64,000 nt of DNA, taken from NCBI GenBank assembly GCA_900472925.1, contig UCJU01000002.1, positions 301,017 to 365,016 of the forward strand, in the 5' to 3' direction. Numbering within the stretch: the stretch's first letter is position 1; each line of letters begins with the position of its first letter. The notes under the pieces are model-generated. The model was not told the DNA's origin. It was given only the letters and a program-made list of their open reading frames with translations, and made no database searches. Positions 36,948 through 45,981 of the stretch are shown in pieces. The DNA comes from Hyphomicrobiales bacterium. GTDB lineage: Bacteria; Pseudomonadota; Alphaproteobacteria; Rhizobiales; Rhizobiaceae. The translations under genes and the position numbers were made by a program.

Positions 36948-37223
36948 TCAGTAAGCGTCGCGCCGTGCGGGCTCGGCCTGGGCGCTTGCAGCCCAGAGTT
37001 CGGCCTGTACCGCATCCTGAAACGCCATGACTTCCTGTCGCATGGCGACATCGTCATAACCGAGATTGGTGAGATGGGCGGCAAGCCCCCTGCACTCGTC
37101 CCGCCAGAACCGGTTGGCCTCTTCGCCGTGAAGCTCCTCAAGCATCTGAACACACCGCTTTATGTCCGCGACACGGTTTTTAGCGGGAAACGCAATTACT
37201 TCTGAACGCTCTGTCACACGCAC
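36948..37223 (-). CDS. Small conserved protein (DUF6074-like)
   Basis: A 91-aa soluble protein, starting at GTG 37223 or GTG 37217. The pattern NRVADIKRCVQMLEELHGEEANRFWRDECRGLAAHL followed by MRQEVMAFQDAVQAEL matches small rhizobial proteins I know as DUF6074. Function unknown. It converges on the LacI gene and lies at the edge of the exo cluster. Confidence 0.7.
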   Translation of the reverse strand: MRVTERSEVIAFPAKNRVADIKRCVQMLEELHGEEANRFWRDECRGLAAHLTNLGYDDVAMRQEVMAFQDAVQAELWAASAQAEPARRDAY

Positions 37224-37611
37224 ACCTTACTGCTTCGGGAATCAACCACCTATCTTTACCGGGCGCATGGTTAACGAAGTCTACAGAGGCGGCAGAATGG
37301 CTAAGGTCGTTTGGACCCCGCCGCTCAAATTCATGGCATCTACACTGAACTAGAGTTGGGCGAGTAGGCGGATCGAAACATCTCTTTAACCTTGCGATAA
37401 GGTCACCGGACAGAAATTCGGGCACAAGGATCAAATAACAAAAATTTGCGCAAATTTTACCATTAAAAATTACCGAAATTTCACTCTGGACCGTCTAATG
37501 GAAGTATAACTGTGTTGAAACGGTATTCGTTTCGTAATATAAACCCAAAAAAAGAAAGCCATGAATATGCATTTCTCTACGGGGAGACAATGCTTAGCGG
37601 AGGAAAACAAT
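37224..37611 (+). promoter_or_regulatory. Regulatory region upstream of exoX with two perfect palindromes
   Basis: A 388-bp gap that becomes very AT-rich after 37430. It holds an 18-bp perfect palindrome, AAAATTTGCGCAAATTTT (37441-37458), and a second dyad GAAACG-N5-CGTTTC (37517-37533) next to a TAATAT -10-like box (37535-37540). It resembles a regulated promoter. AT-rich targets suit MucR/Ros-type EPS regulators, but that link is inference. Confidence 0.55.
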
Positions 37612-37902
37612 ATGTACGCCCCGCGCGTTTTCATCAGCATGATCTGCGCCTTGCTGGTGTTCGCCATTGCAACATATTTTATCCATGGCTCTTTCTTCAC
37701 AAGCTTTATTCAAACACTGATCTGTCTTATCATTATACAAGTTGGATACTTTATAGGCGTGCTTATTCTTGTTGCAAAAGAAAAGCGGCAGATGCGCGCA
37801 ACATTGAGCTTCCAGAAGGACGTTGCTCCGACACCGGAGAAGTCTATTGCGGAAACGATTTCTGTCGTTGCGCCACATAGCCCCAAGCTCACCGACTTCT
37901 AG
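37612..37902 (+). CDS. exoX: Exopolysaccharide production repressor ExoX (SyrA family)
   Basis: A 96-aa inner-membrane protein with two helices (RVFISMICALLVFAIATYFI and FIQTLICLIIIQVGYFIGVLILV) and a basic, disordered tail. The start MYAPRVFISM and the two-helix layout match ExoX, which lowers succinoglycan production after transcription by opposing the first glycosyltransferase ExoY. ATG 37612 lies behind GGAGG; longer upstream frames are not used. In the classical cluster exoX sits beside exoY, which is absent here. Confidence 0.82.
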   Translation: MYAPRVFISMICALLVFAIATYFIHGSFFTSFIQTLICLIIIQVGYFIGVLILVAKEKRQMRATLSFQKDVAPTPEKSIAETISVVAPHSPKLTDF

Positions 37903-38019
37903 TCTTATCCAGTTGTCCCGACTTGAACTTTTCGCAGGTGCGAAATAATCCCCGCATGTCCTTATCCCTGACATTTTTCCTGCGTTAAAAGCCTCGACGC
38001 AACGAAGCAGGAGTTGGGC

Positions 38020-39015
38020 ATGACCGGGGATTCGCAATCCATTTGCGTGATTATTGCTGCGAAAAACGCCTCAGACACGATAGCCGTCGCGATCGCCTCT
38101 GCACTCTCACAGCCGGAAGTCTCCGAAGTGGTCGTCATCGATGATGGATCGACGGATGCGACGGCATCCTTTGCACAATCCTGCGACGACGGAACCGGGC
38201 GGCTGAAAGTCGAACGTTTTGACGTCAACCGCGGACCCTCGGCCGCGCGCAATCACGCCATTGCCATTTCCTCTGCCCCACTTATCAGCATTCTCGATGC
38301 CGACGACTTCTTCTTTTCAGGACGCTTTGCCGCCATGCTGGAGCATGATGACTGGGACCTAGTGGCAGATAATATCGCGTTCATTCAGCAGTCAGTGGCC
38401 GGAGCATCTTCGATGGTGCCAGAACGGTTCGTGCCGGAAACGCATTTCCTCACACTGGCAGAGTTCGTTGAAGGCAACATCTCCAAACGAGGTGTGGAGC
38501 GCGGCGAGACCGGCTTTCTCAAGCCCGTCATTCGCCGGTCGTTTCTCGAAACTCATGGCCTGCGCTATGACGAAGCATTGAGATTGGGCGAGGATTACGA
38601 GCTATATGTACGGGCCTTGGCCTGCGGCGCGCGTTACAAAGTCATCCGCAATTGTGGTTACGGGGCAATCGTTCGCGGCGATTCGCTGAGTGGTCGCCAC
38701 CGCACGGATGATTTGCGTCAACTCTACCAAGCCGACCGCAAAATCATGGCTGACTATGATCTGGCACCGCAGGAAAAAGCCCTCATGCAGGAGCATGAAC
38801 GACACATTCGCGAGAAATTCGAGCTGCGCGACTTCCTTGATGCAAAGGCGAAAGCCGGTCTGGGCGGAGCACTGTCTCACACCCTGAAGCGCTTGCCCGC
38901 TGCACCTGCCATCGCGCAGGGTCTGTGGCGCGATAAGACCGCGCGTTTTCGCAAGGAGCCGCAACAGGTTGCCGATATTCGCTATTTGCTAAGGGCAACG
39001 CCGCTCAACTCTTGA
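38020..39015 (+). CDS. exoU: Succinoglycan glycosyltransferase ExoU
   Basis: A 331-aa GT2 enzyme with the family start SICVIIAAKNASDTIAVAIASAL, VVVIDDGSTDAT and ISILDADDFF (DxD). Its place between exoX and exoV matches exoU, which adds a late glucose to the octasaccharide repeat. ATG 38020 is 6 nt after AGGAG; an in-frame TTG at 38014 is less likely. Cytoplasmic, membrane-associated. The gene ends inside a bidirectional terminator shared with exoV. Confidence 0.85.
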   Translation: MTGDSQSICVIIAAKNASDTIAVAIASALSQPEVSEVVVIDDGSTDATASFAQSCDDGTGRLKVERFDVNRGPSAARNHAIAISSAPLISILDADDFFFSGRFAAMLEHDDWDLVADNIAFIQQSVAGASSMVPERFVPETHFLTLAEFVEGNISKRGVERGETGFLKPVIRRSFLETHGLRYDEALRLGEDYELYVRALACGARYKVIRNCGYGAIVRGDSLSGRHRTDDLRQLYQADRKIMADYDLAPQEKALMQEHERHIREKFELRDFLDAKAKAGLGGALSHTLKRLPAAPAIAQGLWRDKTARFRKEPQQVADIRYLLRATPLNS

Positions 39016-39034
39016 GCCGAGCGGCGTTTTGTTT
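38997..39034. terminator. Bidirectional terminator between exoU and exoV
   Basis: AACGCCGCTC (38997-39006) pairs with GAGCGGCGTT (39019-39028), followed on the plus strand by TTGTTT. The exoU stop codon lies in the loop. Confidence 0.85.
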
Positions 39035-39036
39035 CG

Positions 39037-39987
39037 TCAGAAATAGTCTTTCTTGATCGTCTCGAGCACAGCCTGGAAACGCTCTTTACGTTCTTCCAGA
39101 CGGCCATCGGGGCTAAGACGTGGCTCGGCGCGGCTTGCTTGCCACAGCGCCAGTGTCGAGGGTGCGGCCAAGACCTGCTTTGCCAGCTTTTTCAACGACA
39201 TCTGTTCCTGTTGCGGGCGAACCAGCAACTCGCCGTCGTGGTGCTGAGCGGGGTTTTCAACGATCGGCGGTTGTGGCGGTGGCGGAAAGCTCATGCCCCA
39301 GAATTTGGAGCCCTTCTTGGCCGCTTCAGCGCGTGTCGAAACCGGGATGTAGCGCGGCTCGTACTTCACGCCGACGCTTCCAGCCCAGTCGCTCCATTTG
39401 AAGCTATTGATGGACGTGGACGTGCTGACGGCCACCCATGGCACGCGGAAGGCATCGGCGAGAATGGCACCATGCATTGACTCGGCGACGATGAATTCCG
39501 ACTGCGCGATATGCTTGATAACAGACTTCGCCTCGCCACGTGGATCGAGATAGGTCAGCCCGGCTGGTTCGCACACTGTTTCCCACATCCCGAATTCCGC
39601 TGATTCCCAGTGCGGAACATAGGTCTTCTTGTGCAGCTTCGGCAGGTTTTTGAAGTCAGGCATCTCGGTGACCATCACAGCGGGGTCAACGATGCCCATA
39701 TGCGCAGGCAGGCCGAGCTTTCCAGCCGTCATCTCACCACGCACGCATCTAATATCCCAAAGTTCCTTATTGGAAATGTCAGGCACTGCACCATAGCCAT
39801 AACCGCTGCCAATGATCAGCTTGCGCTGGTTGGGCGGGAACAGGACGTCGTTGAGAACGGTACCGACACCCACTAGCAGGATATCCGGGTGGACGTCCCG
39901 CAGGCCCGGCAACAGGAAATCCCAAAGCCAGAGATTGAGGTCATCGCCGAAATTGCCGTGATGCGATTCCCAGTGATAGGGTTTCAT
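39037..39987 (-). CDS. exoV: Polysaccharide pyruvyltransferase ExoV
   Basis: A 316-aa enzyme that adds a pyruvate ketal to the terminal glucose of the succinoglycan repeat. Features of the family are HHGNFGDDLNLWLWDFLLPG near the N-terminus, IGSGYGYG, and the later EFIVAESMHGAILADAFRVPWVAVSTS. The length equals the S. meliloti ExoV I remember. ATG behind CAGGAG; cotranscribed with exoW, 37 bp upstream. Confidence 0.93.
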   Translation of the reverse strand: MKPYHWESHHGNFGDDLNLWLWDFLLPGLRDVHPDILLVGVGTVLNDVLFPPNQRKLIIGSGYGYGAVPDISNKELWDIRCVRGEMTAGKLGLPAHMGIVDPAVMVTEMPDFKNLPKLHKKTYVPHWESAEFGMWETVCEPAGLTYLDPRGEAKSVIKHIAQSEFIVAESMHGAILADAFRVPWVAVSTSTSINSFKWSDWAGSVGVKYEPRYIPVSTRAEAAKKGSKFWGMSFPPPPQPPIVENPAQHHDGELLVRPQQEQMSLKKLAKQVLAAPSTLALWQASRAEPRLSPDGRLEERKERFQAVLETIKKDYF

Positions 39988-40024
39988 GGACTACTCCTGA
40001 ATAAAAATTGTGTTGGCAGCGGGC

Positions 40025-40990
40025 TCATTTCGGGCGGGCAAATTTGCCGGTTCCCAATTCGAGCGCTGCGCGCAAAATAGCCGGGTCACGCATCATCCAT
40101 TTGAACAAGAGGCCAAGTTCGGGTGCCTTGCGCTGCTTCAGCTTGCCCGCCTGGCTCCACAGCGCCTGCTTGCGCGCCGTGTTCTTGTAGGAAGCGATGG
40201 ATGCCACATCAGCAGGACGCTTGGAAAAGCGACCCTGTAACGTATCCAGCGCCACCCATGTATTGAACTGCTGGCGCAGAAATTCCGGCGACGTGTTGTC
40301 AATGCTATGGAAGATATTCACGCCCATGCCACGCATGGCACCGGCATCGTCGCACAACAAACTGCGCTTGGATGCCATGATGCAGTCGCAGAAAAACAGA
40401 ACGTCTTCTGCCGCCAGCCGCAATATCGGGTCGAACCGGACTTTTTCAAACAGCGGTCGACCGATGACCATGCAGGACAGGTGCAGGAAGCTCCAGTTGC
40501 GCAGCATGACGCTGGCGAGATCAGGAAGTTCTATGACCTTCGGTGATTCGGACAGACGAACAGCACCCTCGTCGTTCTCAAGTTCGGAAATCGCAAAGTG
40601 ATAATAGAACTCGTCACTCGCCTGCATGGAGGCCCAATAGCACTCACCGCCGAAGGTATCGAGGCTATAAGCCGCATTCTTCAGGTGGTCTGGGGTCCAG
40701 ATGTCGTCTGAATCGAGAAAAGCGACATAGGTCGTTTCGGCAGGGACGTTATCAAGCCCCGTATTGCGCGCACCGCCCGGCCCACCATTCTTTTGCTTGA
40801 CGATCTTGATGCGGTCTTGCTGCTCTTCGCTCAGTTCCGCGATTTCATTTTCAATAGGATAGGGCGATTCGTCGTCTACGATGACGAGATCGAAATCCTG
40901 AACGGTTTGCGCAAAAACCGATGCCAATGCACGACCCAAAACGCCATGCTGTTTTTGATAATAAGGAATAACGACTGTAAATTTCGCCAT
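40025..40990 (-). CDS. exoW: Succinoglycan glycosyltransferase ExoW
   Basis: A 321-aa GT2 enzyme: MAKFTVVIPYYQKQHGVLGRALASVFAQTVQDFDLVIVDDES, GGPGGARNTGLDNV and VAFLDSDDIWTP. ExoW adds a terminal glucose of the repeat. ATG 40990 sits 7 nt after AGGGG; the frame is open to 41014. It forms an exoW-exoV unit on the minus strand. Confidence 0.9.
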   Translation of the reverse strand: MAKFTVVIPYYQKQHGVLGRALASVFAQTVQDFDLVIVDDESPYPIENEIAELSEEQQDRIKIVKQKNGGPGGARNTGLDNVPAETTYVAFLDSDDIWTPDHLKNAAYSLDTFGGECYWASMQASDEFYYHFAISELENDEGAVRLSESPKVIELPDLASVMLRNWSFLHLSCMVIGRPLFEKVRFDPILRLAAEDVLFFCDCIMASKRSLLCDDAGAMRGMGVNIFHSIDNTSPEFLRQQFNTWVALDTLQGRFSKRPADVASIASYKNTARKQALWSQAGKLKQRKAPELGLLFKWMMRDPAILRAALELGTGKFARPK

Positions 40991-41101
40991 TGTTTCGCCC
41001 CTTGTGTTGATCAAGAAGTGTCGGGCCCGACAAGACGAGCGGCCCCGATGAGTGGCAAACCTCCCGCCAGCCCACTACTCGCTGGCCTCCAAATCTAATA
41101 G

Positions 41102-41410
41102 GATGCATGCATCCGCCCTGCTCCGAGCGTCAACACGATTAGCACGAATGTCGGTTGGAGCGAATTGTCAAAAACAGGCACATTCGGGCTTAAGTTTGTC
41201 ACGGTGCCAATTCTCGCCCGATTGCTGACACCGCAAGAGTTCAGCGTCGTCGCGAAAGAGGATATGCCTCAACCCTATATGCAGGTTTTCGTCGGCGCCG
41301 CCGCCGGTGGCGGCATCTATGGAATGCTCATCCTGGCGACACAGCGGGAGTTGCCGAGAAAGATTTTCGGCACGATGAAGGACCGTAAAGCTAAACCCGC
41401 CGTAGCGTAA
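41102..41410 (+). pseudogene. Remnant of an ExoT/Wzx-type polysaccharide flippase (internal deletion)
   Basis: An open frame of about 100 codons with no ATG or GTG start reads like the two ends of a roughly 490-aa flippase. TNVGWSELSKTGTFGLKF followed by VTVPILARLLTPQEFSVVA is the usual N-terminal helix, and QPYMQVFVGAAAGGGIYGM followed by LILATQRELPRKIFG is the usual last helix and tail. They meet in frame at about 41255, so some 400 codons are missing. The only possible start is a TTG at 41165 without a ribosome-binding site. It lies between exoW and exoH where the flippase exoT is expected, although on the opposite strand to exoW. It cannot transport lipid-linked repeats. Confidence 0.75.
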
Positions 41411-41772
41411 GGTAGCGAACCTTTTTCGCCACAATCCGATCGTTATGAAATCGAACCGTCACGACGCCCGTTACGTAAGGCATGTTTTTACTTTGTGCGA
41501 TGCAGCATAATCTGGCGTTTGGAGGCCACCAGAAACCATATGAGATTTCTCGTCTCATCGGCCCTTTAATTTATACAAAACAAATACTTAAATTAATTTA
41601 CCCTATGGAGCACGTAGCTGCACAGAGATTCACCCCTTACAATTCGATAGACGTTTTTCCCGCGTTGCCACATTTTACCCTAAAGTAAAAACGAGACTCC
41701 TCGAGTGGGCTTACGTTCGCTCTTGGTTGTAACGCGGTGAGGGGAGACACCGCCCAATAAAGGGGAACTGAT
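41411..41772 (+). promoter_or_regulatory. Long leader region upstream of exoH
   Basis: About 360 bp without a supported gene, AT-rich in the middle (41560-41620), with a 12-bp perfect palindrome TAAATTAATTTA at 41589-41600. It must contain the promoter of the exoH-K-L-A-M-O-N operon. A 68-codon open frame inside shows no recognisable family. Confidence 0.5.
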
Positions 41773-42921
41773 GTGACTTTTGATCAGAACCTATCTTCCC
41801 GCATCAATTTGATGCGTATCGTTTTAATTTCCGGCATTGTTTTCGTGCATGTGCCGCATAATCCCGAAACCAGCCCGTTTTTAGGGATGTACGGTTTCTT
41901 CGACTGGATACGGGTTTTTCTGGGCGACGCCTTGTTTCGCGTGGGCGTGCCCTGTCTGAGCGCGATCTCGGGCTACCTCCTGTTCCGTCGTGGCATGAGC
42001 GCTTTCGATTACTCTGCCACTGTCAAATCCAAGGCCAAAACCGTCTTGCTGCCCTTCTTCCTGTGGAATGGCGCGCTTTTCGTTGCCGTTCTCGTTATGC
42101 AGCGGGTTGGCGTGGGCGATGGATATTTTCCGGATTTGTGGAACGCGACACCGCGTGAGATGATCAGCCACGGCGCGGCCCTGGAAGAGTTTCCCGTCAA
42201 CATTCCCCTGTATTTCCTCCGCGACCTGTTCGTTTGCATCCTGCTGTCGCCGGTTCTTGCGTTCCTGGTTCGGCGCATCCCGTTTTTGACACTGGGTGTG
42301 CTTCTGGTTCTCACCGCATGGCCAGATCTGACGCTGGTTATCGTGCAGAAGAAGTCCATTCTTTTCAGCTTTAGCCTGGGTATCGCGCTTGCTCTGTACA
42401 AGATCGATCTAAAGACGCTCGACCCCTACGCAATCAAAATCACTGTCGCTCTGTTTGCAGCGACCGCTCTTTTGGCAACGGGTCTTTACTTCACCGGGCC
42501 GCAATTCCCATTCGAGCTCAATCTGTTGCGCAACCTTCTGGCAGTATTCGGCGCGGTGGGTCTTTGGGCGTCATCGTCCTTGCTGATCCAGAGCCGTATC
42601 GGCCGCCGTCTCGCCGATACGGGAAGCCTGAGCTTCTGGATCTTCTGCGCCCATTATCCGCTTCTCGTCGTCATGTGGATGGTTTGGAACAAGGGCGGCC
42701 CTGACTTCTACCCCGCCTTTTACATTGGCGCGGTGCTGCTCTCTTTTGCCATTCTGATTGTCACCAACGCGCAGGTCCGGTCCAAGCTGCCGTCTCTCTA
42801 CAGCGTTCTGACCGGCAGTCGGAGCAAGAAGCCAAAGATCGGTTTTGACAACAAACCATCCGTGAAAGCCGAGCCCTATCGGCCCTCAGCAGACACACCC
42901 GTTCCACAAAGACAAAGGTGA
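41773..42921 (+). CDS. exoH: Succinoglycan succinyltransferase ExoH (acyltransferase 3)
   Basis: A 382-aa membrane protein with about ten helices. The acyltransferase-3 family signature is seen at RINLMRIVLISGIVFVHVPH (catalytic His). ExoH transfers succinyl groups to the repeat; this modification makes the polymer cleavable and active in symbiosis. Start GTG 41773 after AAGGGGAA. First gene of the operon; the exoK ATG follows the stop by 4 bp. The tail after residue 350 is basic and proline-rich. Confidence 0.92.
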   Translation: MTFDQNLSSRINLMRIVLISGIVFVHVPHNPETSPFLGMYGFFDWIRVFLGDALFRVGVPCLSAISGYLLFRRGMSAFDYSATVKSKAKTVLLPFFLWNGALFVAVLVMQRVGVGDGYFPDLWNATPREMISHGAALEEFPVNIPLYFLRDLFVCILLSPVLAFLVRRIPFLTLGVLLVLTAWPDLTLVIVQKKSILFSFSLGIALALYKIDLKTLDPYAIKITVALFAATALLATGLYFTGPQFPFELNLLRNLLAVFGAVGLWASSSLLIQSRIGRRLADTGSLSFWIFCAHYPLLVVMWMVWNKGGPDFYPAFYIGAVLLSFAILIVTNAQVRSKLPSLYSVLTGSRSKKPKIGFDNKPSVKAEPYRPSADTPVPQRQR

Positions 42922-42925
42922 ACCT

Positions 42926-43717
42926 ATGACCGCAATCCTCAGCAGCGTTCATTCGCGCTTGATAGCTTCTGCTCTTCTGGTTCTCAGCCTCGGCACATCT
43001 GCCGCAGTGGCACAGGAAGACAACGGTAAGTCCTTCGTGGAGAACTTCGACAGCATGGACCGCTCCTTCTGGTACGTCTCTGACGGCTGGAACAACGGCG
43101 CGCACCAGAACTGCACATGGTCGAAGAAACTGGTGAAATTCGAAGGTGGACAACTGCAGCTCGGTTACCAGGAAGGCAAGGCTGGAGACCGGAATTACTC
43201 CTGCGGTGAAATCCAGACGAAGGGTCGTTATCGTTACGGCACCTATGAAGCCCGGATCAAAACCGCAACCGGTCAGGGCCTGAACTCGGCCTTCTTCACC
43301 TATATCGGACCGACCGATAAAAAGCCGCATGACGAAATCGATATGGAAGTTCTTGGCAAGAATACCTCTCAGGTTCAGCTCAATCAGTATGTTTCTGCCA
43401 AGGGCGGCAATGAGAAACTGGTGGGTGTCGCAGGCGGAGCCGACAAGGCCTTCAACGACTACGCCTTCGTTTGGGAACCGCAGCGTCTTCGTTACTTCGT
43501 GAATGGAAAGATGGTCCATGAGGTCACCGATCCGTCCAAAATCCCCCAAAATCCGCAGAAGATTTTTTTCAGCCTGTGGGGAACAGATACGTTGAAAAGC
43601 TGGATGGGCAATTTCGCTTATAACGGCCCGGCGGTGATGAACGTTGATCGCATGGCGTTTACGGCGCTTGGCGACAAATGCCAGTTTCCCGAATCCGTGG
43701 CCTGCCTGTCGAATTGA
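42926..43717 (+). CDS. exoK: Endo-1,3-1,4-beta-glycanase ExoK (GH16)
   Basis: A 263-aa secreted enzyme with signal peptide (IASALLVLSLGTSAAVAQ, to about residue 30). The GH16 catalytic motif is HDEIDMEVLG with nucleophile Glu137, Asp139 and acid/base Glu141. ExoK depolymerises nascent succinoglycan to shape its size. AAAGGTG precedes the ATG, directly behind exoH. Confidence 0.95.
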   Translation: MTAILSSVHSRLIASALLVLSLGTSAAVAQEDNGKSFVENFDSMDRSFWYVSDGWNNGAHQNCTWSKKLVKFEGGQLQLGYQEGKAGDRNYSCGEIQTKGRYRYGTYEARIKTATGQGLNSAFFTYIGPTDKKPHDEIDMEVLGKNTSQVQLNQYVSAKGGNEKLVGVAGGADKAFNDYAFVWEPQRLRYFVNGKMVHEVTDPSKIPQNPQKIFFSLWGTDTLKSWMGNFAYNGPAVMNVDRMAFTALGDKCQFPESVACLSN

Positions 43718-43769
43718 CATCTTCGCCCGCTAGACTGCCCGATGACCCTTTGCTTCAGGACTGTTTTTA

Positions 43770-44951
43770 ATGACGCATGTTCTCTATTTTGCTCATGACC
43801 TTGCCGACCCGGCCATTCGCCGGCGGGTTATGACGTTGCAGATAGGTGGAGCAACGGTCAGCCTTGCAGGCTTCACGCGCGGCGAAAACAAGCTGGCCGA
43901 TGTCGATGGCATAACGCCTGTTGTGCTTGGCGAAACCGCGGACGGACAGTTTGCGCAACGCATTCTGTCCGTCGTCAAGTCCAGTCTTTCGCTGCCGCGC
44001 GCCTTGCAGCAGTTGCGCAAGCCGGATGTCATCATTGCCCGTAATCTTGAAATGCTGGCACTGGCGCGCCGTGCCTCGGGCATTTACGGGCGCGACGTGC
44101 CCGTGGTCTACGAATGCCTTGATATTCACCGGCTGCTTCTGAACGAAGGGCCGGTCGGCAAACTCGTCAACGCAGCCCAACGGTATTTTGCAAGGGACGC
44201 AAAGCTGCTGATCACCAGTTCCCCCGCCTTCGTGGCGCAGTATTTCGCGCCCCGCTCCGGCTTGCAGCTGCCGGTGCTTTTGCAGGAAAACAAGGTTTTG
44301 ATGCTGGATGCCATCGACCAGGCTCCCGCATTACCGCGCGCGCCGAAGCCAGGCGAGCCGTGGAAAATCGGGTGGTTCGGCGCGTTGCGTTGCGCCAAGT
44401 CGCTGCAAATCCTCACCGATTTTGCAGCGAAAATGGATGGCAAGGTAGAGATCATCCTGCGCGGGCGACCCGCCTATTCTGAATTTCAGGATTTCGATGG
44501 CTTAGTTGCCAAGGCGCCGCACGTCAGCTTTCTCGGCCCCTACAAGAACCCCGAGGATCTGGCCTCGATCTACAATGAGGTTCAGTTCACATGGGCCATC
44601 GACTTCTTCGAGGAAGGCCAGAACTCCAGCTGGCTGCTGCCAAACCGTCTCTATGAGGGATGCCTTTACGGCACGCTGCCCATTGCCGTTGCGGGCACGG
44701 AAACGGCGCGTTTTCTTGAGAGCAGGAAAATTGGCGAGATATTGCCCCATGCGAATGCCAGCACTCTGGAGAAGCTTTTCGCGGACCTGACCGAACAGTC
44801 CTATCTCGATGCCTTCGCCCGCCTGACTGCGATCGACCAGAAGCAATGGGTTACCGACCGGCAGGACTGCGTTCAACTCGTTCACAAACTCGCCTCCCTG
44901 GCAGCGCCGCACAATGGCCGCACCGTGGAAGCGGCACTCTCAACCGCTTGA
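43770..44951 (+). CDS. exoL: Succinoglycan glycosyltransferase ExoL
   Basis: A 393-aa cytoplasmic GT-B-type glycosyltransferase; C-terminal KIGWFGALRCAKSLQIL and LLPNRLYEGCLYGTLPIAVAGTETARFL are typical of group-1-like transferases. In succinoglycan synthesis ExoL adds the third sugar (a glucose). It lies 52 bp after exoK and 13 bp before exoA. Confidence 0.9.
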   Translation: MTHVLYFAHDLADPAIRRRVMTLQIGGATVSLAGFTRGENKLADVDGITPVVLGETADGQFAQRILSVVKSSLSLPRALQQLRKPDVIIARNLEMLALARRASGIYGRDVPVVYECLDIHRLLLNEGPVGKLVNAAQRYFARDAKLLITSSPAFVAQYFAPRSGLQLPVLLQENKVLMLDAIDQAPALPRAPKPGEPWKIGWFGALRCAKSLQILTDFAAKMDGKVEIILRGRPAYSEFQDFDGLVAKAPHVSFLGPYKNPEDLASIYNEVQFTWAIDFFEEGQNSSWLLPNRLYEGCLYGTLPIAVAGTETARFLESRKIGEILPHANASTLEKLFADLTEQSYLDAFARLTAIDQKQWVTDRQDCVQLVHKLASLAAPHNGRTVEAALSTA

Positions 44952-44964
44952 CGGGGTTTAACCG

Positions 44965-45981
44965 ATGAAGTTGCAAACCATTCCAGACGTCAAAACATTG
45001 ATCGTCATACCGTGCCTCAACGAAGCCCGCACGATCGATGACCTGTTGCTCAAGTTTTCAAGCAGCCTGAATCACCCGCAGGACCGCATCATCGTGGCCG
45101 ATGGCGGCAGCACGGATGGCACACGCGACATCGTCGCCAATTTCTCGATGCAGGACCAGCGCGTCATCTTGCTTGCCAACCCAAAACGCATCCAGAGCGC
45201 CGGCATCAACCTCGCCGTGGAAATGTTCGGGACCGATTATGATTATCTGATCCGCATCGACGCGCATGGCGATTACCCGGATGATTACTGCCACCGCTTG
45301 CTGGAAGACGCGGTAAAGACGGGCGCAGATTCCGTCGTCGTTGCCATGGACACGGTCGGTCACGGCACGTTCCAGAAGGCGACGGCTATCGCCCAGAACT
45401 CCAAACTCGGCAATGGCGGCTCAAAACATCGCGAAGGATCGAAAGGTCATTGGATCGATCACGGCCATCACGCGTTGATGCGCATATCCGCGTTCACCAC
45501 GGCTGGTGGCTATGATGAAAGCTTCAGCCATAACGAGGATGCCGAACTGGATTACCGGCTGCGCAAGGCTGGCTTCCGCATATGGATGACCGACAAGACC
45601 CGCATGACCTATTATCCTCGTTCCAACGTCGCGCCGCTGTTCAAACAATATATGGCCTATGGTCGGGGTCGCGCCAAGAACCTGTTAAAGCATCGTTCTC
45701 TGCCCAAGATACGCCAGATGATACCGCTGGCGGTCATGCCGGTCGCCGTGTTTGCTCTTCTCGGCGTCTTCCACTGGGCCGCGACTATTCCGCTTCTCCT
45801 TTGGGTCGGCGCCTGCGTTGGGTATGGCTTATGGATGGCTGTCGCCCAGAAGAATTCCTATGGTCCGCTGGCAGCCTTTGCCGCCATGGTCATGCATTTC
45901 GCATGGTCCACCGGTTTCTGGCTTGAGCTTCTCGGCTCGCTCGGCTCGCCAGCGCCTGTGGCGGGAAAGGCCGTTTCATGA
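44965..45981 (+). CDS. exoA: Succinoglycan glycosyltransferase ExoA
   Basis: A 338-aa GT2 enzyme: TLIVIPCLNEARTIDDLL, RIIVADGGSTDGTRDIV, IRIDAHGDYP (DxD equivalent) and NEDAELDYRLRKAGFRIW, plus C-terminal membrane helices (PVAVFALLGVFHW). ExoA adds the first glucose to the lipid-linked galactose. Its stop overlaps the exoM start (ATGA). Confidence 0.92.
   Translation: MKLQTIPDVKTLIVIPCLNEARTIDDLLLKFSSSLNHPQDRIIVADGGSTDGTRDIVANFSMQDQRVILLANPKRIQSAGINLAVEMFGTDYDYLIRIDAHGDYPDDYCHRLLEDAVKTGADSVVVAMDTVGHGTFQKATAIAQNSKLGNGGSKHREGSKGHWIDHGHHALMRISAFTTAGGYDESFSHNEDAELDYRLRKAGFRIWMTDKTRMTYYPRSNVAPLFKQYMAYGRGRAKNLLKHRSLPKIRQMIPLAVMPVAVFALLGVFHWAATIPLLLWVGACVGYGLWMAVAQKNSYGPLAAFAAMVMHFAWSTGFWLELLGSLGSPAPVAGKAVS

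Noticed and set aside
41482-41688. 68-codon open frame upstream of exoH
   Set aside because: No ribosome-binding site and no family pattern; treated as part of the leader.
42761-43720. Antisense open frame across exoK and the end of exoH
   Set aside because: Shadow; ExoK has signal peptide and catalytic residues on the plus strand.
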